A DNA stretch of 64,000 bases from Streptomyces sp. NBC_01142 (GCF_026341125.1 NZ_JAPEOR010000005.1:62001-126000), one strand, 5' to 3'; numbered from the stretch's first letter, positions 56,494 to 63,818 are shown. Notes: a model not told the origin generated them from the sequence alone. Made by a program: numbers and translations.

Positions 56494-56511
56494 CTGTGGA
56501 CAGAGTCCGGC
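56494..56511 (-). promoter_or_regulatory. DnaA-box-like upstream element, copy 7
   Basis: Plus strand CCTGTGGACAGAGTCCGG, about 80 bp upstream of the first ADP-ribosyltransferase gene. The sense strand continues with AAGATC 16 bases after CTGTCC, as in copy 1. Confidence 0.65.
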
Positions 56512-56550
56512 GATTGGCGGCACGGGCGGGTGGGCGCATGCGCACACGGC

Positions 56551-56584
56551 GCTGGGCCGGACCCGGTCTCGGGTCCGGCCCAGC
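56551..56584 (-). terminator. Hairpin terminator after ADP-ribosyltransferase gene 2
   Basis: A perfect 14-bp inverted repeat (56551-56564 and 56571-56584, 6-nt loop), 18 bp past the stop at 56602. Confidence 0.7.
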
Positions 56585-56601
56585 GGGGCAGAGGCGGGGG
56601 G

Positions 56602-57927
56602 TCAGTAGCGGTGGCTGTCCTGGGTGTCGCAGAGCTGGACCACCATGTACTTGCGCTTGCCGATGGTGACGCCTTCCTGGATGCCGACGACCGTCCACTC
56701 CATGCCGCGCGGCATCAGGCGCTCGCGCTCGTGGTTGCCGTACTTGGAGACCGATGCCACGGCTGCGCCGCGGCGGCTGACCGTCTCGAAGACCACCCCG
56801 TGGTCCGCTCCCCAGCTGTTGGAGAACCTGGCGGCCACCGCCGGATCGTGCGAGACCGACATGTAGGAGTCGTCCCGGTACTGGGCGCCGACCACGAACT
56901 TCTCGCGCACCCACGAGGAGACCCGGTTGCCGGCCAGGACTTCCGGGGGCGGGGTGAAGCCCCGGTACCCGCGGTGCGCGGTCTCGGAGACGCCGGCCGC
57001 CGCGATCGCCGAGTCCATGTGCTTGGTGACCGTGCGCATCTTCACCTTGAGGTGCGCTGCCGGTTCGTCCAGGCTCCGGTGCTTGTAGAGGTGCTCGTTG
57101 ATCGCCTGGTAGTCGTGGCCGGTGTACTTCTTGATCCACCTGCGCTGGCTGTTGTTGAGGCCGTCGACCCACCGCTGCGACTCGGGCCAGAGCTTTCCGG
57201 CCTCGGCGGCGTCGAGCTTGTCGCGGTGGGCGGCGTCGCTGAGCCCGTGCCGCTCCCACGGCTTGGCAGCGCGGCGGGAGGCGGCCGCGTGGATGATCTG
57301 CTCGGCGTGGTCGACCGGGACGCGGTCGTAGATGACCTGGCCGTTCTCGACCCGGTAGGGCCACGGCGAGTCGGCCAGCGCCTGGTAGCGGTCGCGGTCG
57401 AGCTGGCTGAACACGACCCGCGCGTGCGGGGGTTCGTCGCCCTCGCTCGGGTAGACCGTGGCGGCGCCGCCGAAGCCCTGGTCGTTCCAGGCGGTCGTCT
57501 GCCCGCCGTCGGCCCGCGGCGGCAGGACCCGGGCGCGCCCGCCGATGCCCGCCGCGCCGGCCAGCGCTCGCGCCGCGCGGGTCTGCTCGGGCGGCGGCGG
57601 GGGCGGCGCCGCAGTCAGGGCCTCCGCATCGCCGGCGTCCGGGTAGGGCTCCTTGGGCTGCTTGCCGCGGGCGTACGCGCGGGCCGCGGCCGCGCACTTC
57701 TTCGCGTTGTCCGCGTACATCCGCGCCCGGTCGTCGTCACCGGCGTCGAGGGCTTCCTTGGTGCGCGCCGTCCAGGCCTGCGCGTTCGCGTACGCCGCCT
57801 GCGCGTCCGCGTCCCCGGTCTCGGCGACGGTCTTGCCCAGCTGGAGGGAGGCGGCGCGCCGAGCCGAGCGCATGGCCGGCTGCGACGACGTACACCGCCG
57901 GCCTCCTTTCGCTATGGACCTGCACAC
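56602..57927 (-). CDS. ADP-ribosyltransferase toxin-like protein 2 (R-S-E class)
   Basis: 441 residues, paralogous to the gene at 55016-56416 over the whole length. Catalytic motifs: HRGYRGFTPPPEV (Arg), YRDDSYMSVSHDP (S-x-S) and GNHERERLMPRGMEWTVVG (ExE followed by the PRG typical of the family). The N-terminus starts MCRSIAKGGRRCTSSQPAMR. The middle domain with PYRVENGQVIYDRVPVDHAE is nearly identical to that of the paralogue. GTG 57927 has GGGAG 5 bases upstream, as in the sister genes; ATG 57939 would add four residues. The strong similarity of the middle and C-terminal parts implies duplication with later divergence. Confidence 0.82.
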   Translation of the reverse strand: MCRSIAKGGRRCTSSQPAMRSARRAASLQLGKTVAETGDADAQAAYANAQAWTARTKEALDAGDDDRARMYADNAKKCAAAARAYARGKQPKEPYPDAGDAEALTAAPPPPPPEQTRAARALAGAAGIGGRARVLPPRADGGQTTAWNDQGFGGAATVYPSEGDEPPHARVVFSQLDRDRYQALADSPWPYRVENGQVIYDRVPVDHAEQIIHAAASRRAAKPWERHGLSDAAHRDKLDAAEAGKLWPESQRWVDGLNNSQRRWIKKYTGHDYQAINEHLYKHRSLDEPAAHLKVKMRTVTKHMDSAIAAAGVSETAHRGYRGFTPPPEVLAGNRVSSWVREKFVVGAQYRDDSYMSVSHDPAVAARFSNSWGADHGVVFETVSRRGAAVASVSKYGNHERERLMPRGMEWTVVGIQEGVTIGKRKYMVVQLCDTQDSHRY

Positions 57928-57996
57928 GCCCGCTCCCATCTGCCGCTTGCCGCGCGACCACCCGTCCGGGCGGTTGGGTGATCTTGCGGAGGCGGG

Positions 57997-58014
57997 CCTG
58001 TGGACAGAGGCCGG
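57997..58014 (-). promoter_or_regulatory. DnaA-box-like upstream element, copy 8
   Basis: Plus strand CCTGTGGACAGAGGCCGG, about 70 bp upstream of the second ADP-ribosyltransferase gene. AAGATC follows at the same distance as in copies 1 and 7. Confidence 0.65.
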
Positions 58015-58040
58015 CGAACGAGCAGACGGGCAGGCGCAGC

Positions 58041-58073
58041 GCACCCCCCGGGCACGGCGTGCCCGGGGGGTGC
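58041..58073 (-). terminator. Very strong hairpin
   Basis: A perfect 15-bp inverted repeat (58041-58055 and 58059-58073, 3-nt loop) between the second ADP-ribosyltransferase promoter and the ligA-tail fragment. Confidence 0.65.
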
Positions 58074-58093
58074 GGCAGGGTCGGCGAAACGCG

Positions 58094-58131
58094 GTGAGGC
58101 GGGGCGGCCGCGTACGGCTGCCCCGCCTCAC
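58094..58131 (-). terminator. Duplicated copy of the ligA terminator
   Basis: Arms 58094-58110 and 58115-58131 around CGTA, one mismatched pair. Almost the same sequence as the intact ligA terminator at 59780-59817. It lies 17 bp past the stop of the ligA-tail fragment, so the gene end and terminator were duplicated together. Confidence 0.75.
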
Positions 58132-58147
58132 CGGGTCGATGGAGGAT

Positions 58148-58310
58148 CTACGCGAGGTGGTCGGCGATCCGTGTCGCGGACTCCTCGGTCAGGATCGTGA
58201 TGGCCGGCTGCTGGGCCGGGGCGAGTTCGGACCCGGCGCTCTCGCCCGCGACCGGCAGCGTGGTCTTGGTGCTGACACTGGCCGCGGGCGCCGCGTGCTT
58301 TGCCGAGGCT
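58148..58310 (-). pseudogene. ligA 3'-end fragment (BRCT tail)
   Basis: Minus-strand frame ASVSTKTTLPVAGESAGSEL, APAQQPAITILTEESATRIA, DHLA-stop. It aligns with the intact LigA end (SVSKKTTLLVAGENAGSKLA, KAQQLGIKILDEETFAALVA, DHLS). Only about 50 codons remain, followed by a copy of the terminator. It is a vestige of a second ligA or of a partial duplication. Confidence 0.75.
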
Positions 58311-58429
58311 CCGGGCGCTCCTGGGAAGGAGGGACACCGGGGGTTGCGGGGGAGCGCGTCTTGGGGCGACTCGGTCGCCCGTTCACGGTGTTCGAGCCTG
58401 TGAGCCGGCCTGGGCCTTTCCTCCTGCGG

Positions 58430-58723
58430 TCAGCTGAGGGTCGGCTCGGGGTTGGAACGCCGCCGGATGGACGGGTCGAGCGCCACCTGCACGGAGGGGA
58501 GGCTGTCGACGCGGCCGTCCTCCTTGTAGACCACGGTCACGCCGCCCACGATTTCGAAGGCGGGATCGTTGTCCTTCAGGAACTCGCGTGCACCGACCTC
58601 GAAGACGTACATCGTCTCGTTCTCCACGATCGTGCGGTCGTCGATGGAGAACGTCCCGAGCTTCCAGGTGGGCTCAAGTTCTGCGCGCACGCGGTCACGT
58701 GCCTGCTCGTACGTGATGGTCAT
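58430..58723 (-). CDS. Imm35/YrhB-like immunity protein candidate
   Basis: 97 residues. ITYEQARDRVRAELEP, then ETMYVFEVGAREFLKDNDPA and FEIVGGVTVVYKEDGRVDSL fits the short alpha/beta Imm35 (YrhB) pattern: helix, WVF-like strand, and a final VVxKxxGxVxxL hairpin. Such proteins neutralise co-encoded toxins. It lies between toxin-like genes. ATG 58723 is used; TTG 58735 is possible. It has its own consensus promoter, as expected for an immunity gene. Confidence 0.6.
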   Translation of the reverse strand: MTITYEQARDRVRAELEPTWKLGTFSIDDRTIVENETMYVFEVGAREFLKDNDPAFEIVGGVTVVYKEDGRVDSLPSVQVALDPSIRRRSNPEPTLS

Positions 58724-58756
58724 GAGTGTGTCCAATCCTTCAGAGTCTATATCACT

Positions 58757-58785
58757 AATGTACTCACAGAGGGGAGTCGTGTCAA
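58757..58785 (-). promoter_or_regulatory. Promoter of the immunity-like gene
   Basis: Minus strand TTGACA (58785-58780), 17-bp spacer ending CTCTGTGAG, TACATT (58762-58757). The TGTGAG just before the -10 is shared with the promoter at 54965. Confidence 0.75.
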
Positions 58786-58818
58786 GTTTTCACTACTCGT
58801 CCCGGCTGTGCCGACCGC

Positions 58819-59640
58819 TCAGTCCGCGATGAAGGGCGCAAGGGTCTTCTTGGAAGGGGTGGGTTTGTCATCGAGCCGCAAGTACCCGGACTCCGTGGCG
58901 AGGGAGAAGTAGTGCGAGGCATCGGTCACCGGAGGTGTCGGCTGCGCGTCGATGAACCGGATCTTGCCGTCGACGTTCTCGACGTTGAAGGCGTGGCCGC
59001 CTCCGTTCTTCCATCGGACCCTGACGATGCCGCGCGAGCCGGGTTCGGCGAAGGCCCGCTCCACCTGCGAGCGGCCGACATCCGACGCCGATTTGTCGCA
59101 GTGCGTGAACTTCTGCCAGCCGCCCCAGGGTTCGCTGTACTCGACGAACGATCGGCCACCCGTCGTGTCCGGCGCCGCCTGGACGTCCAGTCCGCGTCGG
59201 CGCAGCTCGTAAGCCTGCGACACGTGGGTGCAGTTGTGCGAGTAGGCCCGCACCCCTGCCTGGTACTTCGGGTTGGCACCGGCCAGCGCCTTGTCCACCT
59301 GCTTGGTCGTACGCCGTGCCTCGGCGGCTCGGGCCACACGCCCCTGCGTGTGGATCCGGGCCAGGTGTGCCGCGTGGTTCATCTGGTTCTTGGCGTCAAG
59401 CGCGGCGCGCTCTGCGGCTTCGTGGTCACCGGCCTCGGCGGCGGCGCGGGCACGGTCCGCGCTGGACTGGGCGCGTTCGTGCGCCTCCCAGGCGCCGCCG
59501 CCGTAGTCGACCTCGCCGTCGTCGAGGGCCTGCCGGTATCCCTTCGCCGCTGCGGAGGTGACCGTGGCGTACCGGGCGCGCCGCACCGCCAGACTGCTCC
59601 CCCGGCAGCGCCGGCCGCCCTGGGCGAGTGATCTGCACAC
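58819..59640 (-). CDS. Papain-fold (Tox-PL-like) toxin-like protein
   Basis: 273 residues. The C-terminal domain (about 120-273) has the papain-fold toxin signature: YQAGVRAYSHNCTHVSQAYE, LRRRGLDVQAAPD (candidate catalytic Cys in HNCTH), and GGGHAFNVENVDGKIRFIDA (His, followed by Asp/Gln). Tox-PL enzymes act as peptidases, deamidases or deubiquitinase-like toxins. The N-terminus (MCRSLAQGGRRCRGSSLAVR) is the same module as on the two ADP-ribosyltransferases and is followed by a helical Ala/Arg-rich spacer. GTG 59640 has GGGGAG 5 bases upstream. The immunity-like gene lies about 95 bp downstream. Confidence 0.75.
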   Translation of the reverse strand: MCRSLAQGGRRCRGSSLAVRRARYATVTSAAAKGYRQALDDGEVDYGGGAWEAHERAQSSADRARAAAEAGDHEAAERAALDAKNQMNHAAHLARIHTQGRVARAAEARRTTKQVDKALAGANPKYQAGVRAYSHNCTHVSQAYELRRRGLDVQAAPDTTGGRSFVEYSEPWGGWQKFTHCDKSASDVGRSQVERAFAEPGSRGIVRVRWKNGGGHAFNVENVDGKIRFIDAQPTPPVTDASHYFSLATESGYLRLDDKPTPSKKTLAPFIAD

Positions 59641-59702
59641 GTCTACTCCCCTGCTCCGGGGCCAGTTACCTGGCCGTTCACGAAGCAGGGTGAAATGGCA
59701 GG

Positions 59703-59719
59703 CCTGTGGACAGAGGCCG
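59703..59719 (-). promoter_or_regulatory. DnaA-box-like upstream element, copy 9
   Basis: Plus strand CCTGTGGACAGAGGCCG, about 65 bp upstream of the Tox-PL-like gene. Confidence 0.6.
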
Positions 59720-59779
59720 CCCGTTCAGGGGAGCGCCGGCCGCGGCGCTCAGTGCCCACCCACGTGACGGCGAGACGCG

Positions 59780-59817
59780 GTGAGGCGGGGCAGCCGCGTA
59801 CGGCTGCCCCGCCTCAC
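59780..59817 (-). terminator. ligA terminator
   Basis: A perfect 17-bp inverted repeat (59780-59796 and 59801-59817) around CGTA, 18 bp past the ligA stop. Confidence 0.8.
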
Positions 59818-59834
59818 TGGGGGGAAGGGAAGGG

Positions 59835-61889
59835 TCAGGAGAGGTGGTCGGCGACCAGCGCCGCGAACGTCTCCTCGTCCAGGATCTTGATGCCGAGCTG
59901 CTGGGCCTTGGCGAGCTTGGACCCGGCGTTCTCGCCCGCGACCAGCAGAGTCGTCTTCTTGCTGACGCTGCCCGCGGGCTCGCCGCCCGCGGCCTCGATC
60001 AGCTCGTTCATCGCGGTCCGGTTGCGTCCGGCGAGCGGACCGGTCATGCCACCGGTGACCACGACGGAGTCCCCGGCGAGCGGGCCGGAGGTGTTCTTCG
60101 CGGGGGCGTCCGGCTGCTCCATGTTCACGCCCGAGGCCTTCAACTTGGCGATGACGGGGCGCAGCACCTGAAGGTGGGCGACGATCTTCGCCGCGTTGGC
60201 GGAGCCGACCTTGTTCACCCTCACGGTCACCTGGGCCAGAGCCTCGGCGTCGGCGGCCAGGACCTCGTCCATGGTGCCGAACTGGCGGGCGAGAGCCTTG
60301 GACACGGACCGGCCGGTCCGCACGATTCCGAGGCTGCACAGCACCCGGTCCAGCGGCTGCTCCTTGGCCTTGGCGATCTCGCCGAGCACCGTCTTCGCCC
60401 GCTTCGCGGACCCCGTGGCCTCGGCCAGCTGCTCCTCGGTCAGGGCGAAGTAGTCCGCGACGTCGCCGAGGACGCCCATGTCGACCAGGGCCTCGATGTA
60501 GGTGTCGCCGAGCCCCTCGATGTGCAGCTGCTCGCGGCCGACCGCGTAGATGAGGCCGGCGAGCGCACCGCAGGTGCCGTTGATGCCCTCGGCGCACTCC
60601 CACCGCTCACCGGAGGTGTCGACGTCGCCGCCGCACTGCGGACAGGACGAGGGGAACTCGACGGGCCGCTCGCTGCCGGTGCGCTTGTCCGCCGCCACGC
60701 CCAGGACCTGCGGGATCACATCCCCGGCCTTGGCGATGACTACGGTGTCCCCGACCTTCAGGCCCAGCTCGCGGATGAACCGCGGGTTGTTCAGCGTCGC
60801 GAACTCCACCGTGCTGCCCTCCAGCTCGACCGGCTCCAGCACCGCGCGGGGCGCGATGATGCGGGTCTTGCCGACGTTCCACTCGATGTCGATGAGCCGG
60901 GTTTCCGCCGTCTCAGGCGGCAGCTTGAAGGCGGTGGCCCAGTGCGGGTGATCACTCGCGTTCCCGGCCTCCTCCTGCTCGGCGACCGCGTTCGCCTTGA
61001 CGACCACGCCGTCGATCCCGAACGGCAGGTCCGGCCGCATCGCGGCGATCTCGTCGACCCGCTGCTGCGCCTCGGCCAGCGTGGCGTACACCCGCAGTCC
61101 GGCCGCGGAGTCGGCGGTGGTCTGCACCCCCGCCTCGGAGACCTGCGCGAGCAGCTCCTCGTGCGTGGACACGGCCGGGGCGAACGGCACGGCGTCCAGC
61201 TCGACGGCCCCGTACGCGAAGAACGAGAGCTCGATGCGGTACGGGCGGTTCTTGGCCGCCAGCGTGCCAGCCGCTCCCGCGCGCGGGTTCTTGAACGGCT
61301 TGGCCTTGTGCGCGCGGCGGGTCTCGTTGGCCGCCTGGAACTGGGCGCGGGTCAGCAGGACTTCGCCGCGGATCTCGATAGTCAGCGGCACGGACAGCGT
61401 CGCGGGCAGACCGTCGATGACGCCGATCGCGTGCGAGACGTCCTCGCCCGTCGCATGGTCGCCGCGCTTGATGAGCTGGTCCAGGCGGCCGTCGCGGTAG
61501 CGGGCGGCCACGGCCAGACCGTCGAGCTTCGGCTCGACCGCGTACCCGCCGCGCACCGGTCCGCCCAGGCGGCGCGACAGCGACGCCTGCCACTTCACCA
61601 GCTCGTCGGGCGAGTACACGTTGCCGAGCGACAGCATGGGCACGGTGTGGGCGACGTCGCCCACCGGGGCCGCGCCGCCGCCGACCTTGCCGGTGGGGGA
61701 GTCGTAGCGCAGGTGCTCGGGGCGGGCGCGCTCGTACTCGCGGATCTGGCGGGCCAGCTGGTCATACGCGGCGTCGGACAGGGTGGTGTCCCCCGGCCCG
61801 TAGTACGCCCGGCAGGCGGCGAGGGCGGTGTCCACCGCGGTGTTGTACGCCGTGAGGTCGGCCAGGGGAGCAGCGAGTGCAGTGGTCAT
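59835..61889 (-). CDS. ligA: NAD-dependent DNA ligase LigA
   Basis: 684 residues, full length for bacterial LigA, which seals nicks using NAD+. Domain Ia and the adenylation domain carry the active-site Lys in YAVEPKLDGLAVAARYRDGR (KxDG), plus IEIRGEVLL and FGIDGVVVKAN. The OB fold follows (GKTRIIAPRAVLEPVELEGS). The four-Cys zinc finger is SSCPQCGGDVDTSGERWECA, EGINGTC. HhH repeats (IEGLGDTYIEALVDMG) and a C-terminal BRCT domain (LAGDSVVVTGGMTGPLAGRN, KKTTLLVAGENAGSKLAKAQ) complete the protein. An extra plasmid-borne ligA is unusual, since every chromosome has one. It could support plasmid replication or repair. ATG 61889 has GAGAGGAAACC upstream. Confidence 0.92.
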   Translation of the reverse strand: MTTALAAPLADLTAYNTAVDTALAACRAYYGPGDTTLSDAAYDQLARQIREYERARPEHLRYDSPTGKVGGGAAPVGDVAHTVPMLSLGNVYSPDELVKWQASLSRRLGGPVRGGYAVEPKLDGLAVAARYRDGRLDQLIKRGDHATGEDVSHAIGVIDGLPATLSVPLTIEIRGEVLLTRAQFQAANETRRAHKAKPFKNPRAGAAGTLAAKNRPYRIELSFFAYGAVELDAVPFAPAVSTHEELLAQVSEAGVQTTADSAAGLRVYATLAEAQQRVDEIAAMRPDLPFGIDGVVVKANAVAEQEEAGNASDHPHWATAFKLPPETAETRLIDIEWNVGKTRIIAPRAVLEPVELEGSTVEFATLNNPRFIRELGLKVGDTVVIAKAGDVIPQVLGVAADKRTGSERPVEFPSSCPQCGGDVDTSGERWECAEGINGTCGALAGLIYAVGREQLHIEGLGDTYIEALVDMGVLGDVADYFALTEEQLAEATGSAKRAKTVLGEIAKAKEQPLDRVLCSLGIVRTGRSVSKALARQFGTMDEVLAADAEALAQVTVRVNKVGSANAAKIVAHLQVLRPVIAKLKASGVNMEQPDAPAKNTSGPLAGDSVVVTGGMTGPLAGRNRTAMNELIEAAGGEPAGSVSKKTTLLVAGENAGSKLAKAQQLGIKILDEETFAALVADHLS

Positions 61890-62034
61890 GCAGGTTTCCT
61901 CTCGGAAGGGGATGGGGGCAAGGCGGCCCGCAGTCGGGGCCGTCCCGGGGCGACGGACTCGGGGATCGGAGTGGTCGCCTGTGGTGCAGCGCCCTGCTCG
62001 TGCGGGGCACGAGCGGTTGAGGCGCGGCCGGGGG

Positions 62035-62418
62035 TTACGGAAGTTCGAGGTGCTGGTCGCACACCCACGACTGGACCCAGCCCTCGGTGACGCGGTCGAG
62101 CAGGACGTCGTGGCCGTTGGTGCCGGGCTCGCACAGTCCGCACTCCACGCGGTCGGCGCGCAGCAGCTGGAGCGGGGTGAAGCGGGTGTCGCTCGGAACG
62201 CTCCACCGTTCGACGCGGACGGTGTCGTTGTCGTACGGGCGGTAGCTGACGGGGATGCGGGACATCCCCGGAGGGTCGTGGTGGTCGGTGCCGGTCACGG
62301 TGACCGCGGTGCCGTTCACGGTGAGGAGATCGCCCTCGCGCAGTTCGCGGGCCTCGACGCCGGTGACGACGGAGCCGGTCATGACGAACACACCCGCGGG
62401 CAGGTCAGCAAGGCGCAT
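62035..62418 (-). CDS. Hypothetical protein, 127 aa
   Basis: A beta-rich small protein (ADLPAGVFVMTGSVVTGVEA, REGDLLTVNGTAVTVTGTDH) with a CGLC motif and a later Cys (SWVCDQHLELP) that might bind a metal. No family is recognised. ATG 62418 has GGAAGGA about 9 bases upstream. Confidence 0.6.
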   Translation of the reverse strand: MRLADLPAGVFVMTGSVVTGVEARELREGDLLTVNGTAVTVTGTDHHDPPGMSRIPVSYRPYDNDTVRVERWSVPSDTRFTPLQLLRADRVECGLCEPGTNGHDVLLDRVTEGWVQSWVCDQHLELP

Positions 62419-62555
62419 CAGAGGCGTCCTTCCAGGGAGTTGGGAAGCGGGTGGACAGCAGGCGGGGAGGTCGCGAACGCCGTCCTCCCCGCCCTGGCCC
62501 GTGGCCGGTGCGGGACGAGGCCGGCGAGCGGCCCGCCCCGCACGGCGCGGGTGTG

Positions 62556-63011
62556 CTACGCCGCTGCGGCGAAGGCGTTGCGGATGACCTTGAGCTGCTG
62601 CTCGGCCGTCTTCGCGCGCGGCTTCCACTCATCCAGTTCGCGGGTGGCCTTGGTCAGCTTCTTCAGGGCGGCGTCCAGTTCGGTGCTGTACCAGGTGGCC
62701 TTCTGCGCGCGCTCGATGAGCTCGGCGAGCGTCAGCCCGCTCACGTCGATCGCCGACGGGTCCGGAGTGGTCTTCGGCGCCTTGACCGCCTGGTTCTTGT
62801 GGACCTTCGTGTGCGGCCACACCCCGCTCGCGGACGGCCGGGTGAACTCGCACCCCTGCCAGACGCAGTTGTAGACGACGGTGTCGTCCTCCAGGAGGAC
62901 CTTCAGGACCTCCTTGAAGTAGCGGCGGTTCTCCGGAGTGCTGCGGGGGGTCTCGGCGAACTCGAAGGCCATGACCTTGAGGCCGTTGAGAATTCCATTC
63001 GCGGTTGCCAC
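62556..63011 (-). CDS. C2H2-type zinc-finger-like hypothetical protein
   Basis: 151 residues. The segment YNCVWQGCEFTRPSASGVWP, HTKVH has a C-x4-C-x12-H-x3-H pattern like a C2H2 zinc finger. Before it is FEFAETPRSTPENRRYFKEV. After it is a helical coiled stretch (LTLAELIERAQKATWYSTEL, KKLTKATRELDEWKPRAKTA). A DNA-binding or structural role is possible. GTG 63011 has AGGA 9 bases upstream. Confidence 0.6.
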   Translation of the reverse strand: MATANGILNGLKVMAFEFAETPRSTPENRRYFKEVLKVLLEDDTVVYNCVWQGCEFTRPSASGVWPHTKVHKNQAVKAPKTTPDPSAIDVSGLTLAELIERAQKATWYSTELDAALKKLTKATRELDEWKPRAKTAEQQLKVIRNAFAAAA

Positions 63012-63060
63012 AGGTGCAGTTCCTAACGGGAAGAAGGGGGAGGGCAGTTGGCGGGAAGGG

Positions 63061-63102
63061 CGGCCACGGGACGCCGGGGACGGGACCGGCGCCCCGTGGC
63101 CG
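63061..63102 (-). terminator. Long hairpin terminator
   Basis: Arms 63061-63077 and 63086-63102, 17 bp with one mismatch, 12 bp past the stop of the 225-aa gene. Confidence 0.65.
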
Positions 63103-63114
63103 GTCGGTGAGCCG

Positions 63115-63792
63115 CTACACGGTGGCCAGCGCGGGCGGCAGGCTGTGGCGGTCGATGAGGTCGCGCACCCACGCCGGGGCCTCACGCAGGGAGCCGCCGG
63201 GGGAGGTGGGGTAGTACGGCTTCTCGCCGCGGTTCTGCTCCGGGGCGGGCTGCTGCCCGGTCGCCACCCACGGCCCCTGGAACATGGCGACGTCCAGCCG
63301 CCACACGTTGTCCTCGGCGACGTAGGTGAACTTGACGGCGTCGGGGCGCAGCGGGTTCGGCGTCGGCCTGTTCAGGGGGTGCCACTGCGGGATCTCGGCG
63401 GTGCCGCTGATCCCGGAGTAGATGGTGCGCTGCGCGCTGTCGTGCGTGCGCGTGTACCGGGCGGGCAGCAGGGCGTCCGGATCGGACGCCGTGCTCATGA
63501 GGTCGTTGAGCCATCCGGGGCGGCCGGTGCTGGCGTTCTCGGGGTAGTGGTGCTGCTGGCCGCGGTGGGCGTGTCCGGACTGCCCGTCGGGGGCGTGGTT
63601 GCCCGTGCACGTCACGATCTCCAGCTTCCACGCGGAGCCCCGGCGGCTGGTGTACGTCAGCCGGAACCCGGTGACGGCCAGTGGCGCGACCTCGGTGGGA
63701 AGGTGCGGCACCGATCCGTCTGCGGACGGGGCGATCGTGTACTCCACGATGCGGGTCGCGTAGTCGTTGATCAGCGTGAGGACGGCGGTCAC
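63115..63792 (-). CDS. Hypothetical protein with duplicated half-domains, 225 aa
   Basis: A soluble protein. Two regions look alike: VTGFRLTYTSRRGSAWKLEI with VTCTGNHAPDGQSG, and AVKFTYVAEDNVWRLDVAMF with QGPWVATGQQPAPE. Each is followed by a YYP/YPxxxxG segment and a W-(L/V)-x-DL-(M/I) helix (WLNDLMST and WVRDLIDR). This suggests an internal tandem duplication. No known family. GTG 63792 begins MTAVLTLINDYATRIVEYTI; its ribosome binding site is weak. Confidence 0.55.
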   Translation of the reverse strand: MTAVLTLINDYATRIVEYTIAPSADGSVPHLPTEVAPLAVTGFRLTYTSRRGSAWKLEIVTCTGNHAPDGQSGHAHRGQQHHYPENASTGRPGWLNDLMSTASDPDALLPARYTRTHDSAQRTIYSGISGTAEIPQWHPLNRPTPNPLRPDAVKFTYVAEDNVWRLDVAMFQGPWVATGQQPAPEQNRGEKPYYPTSPGGSLREAPAWVRDLIDRHSLPPALATV

Positions 63793-63818
63793 AGCGGAGG
63801 AATCCCTTTTCGGTCGGC

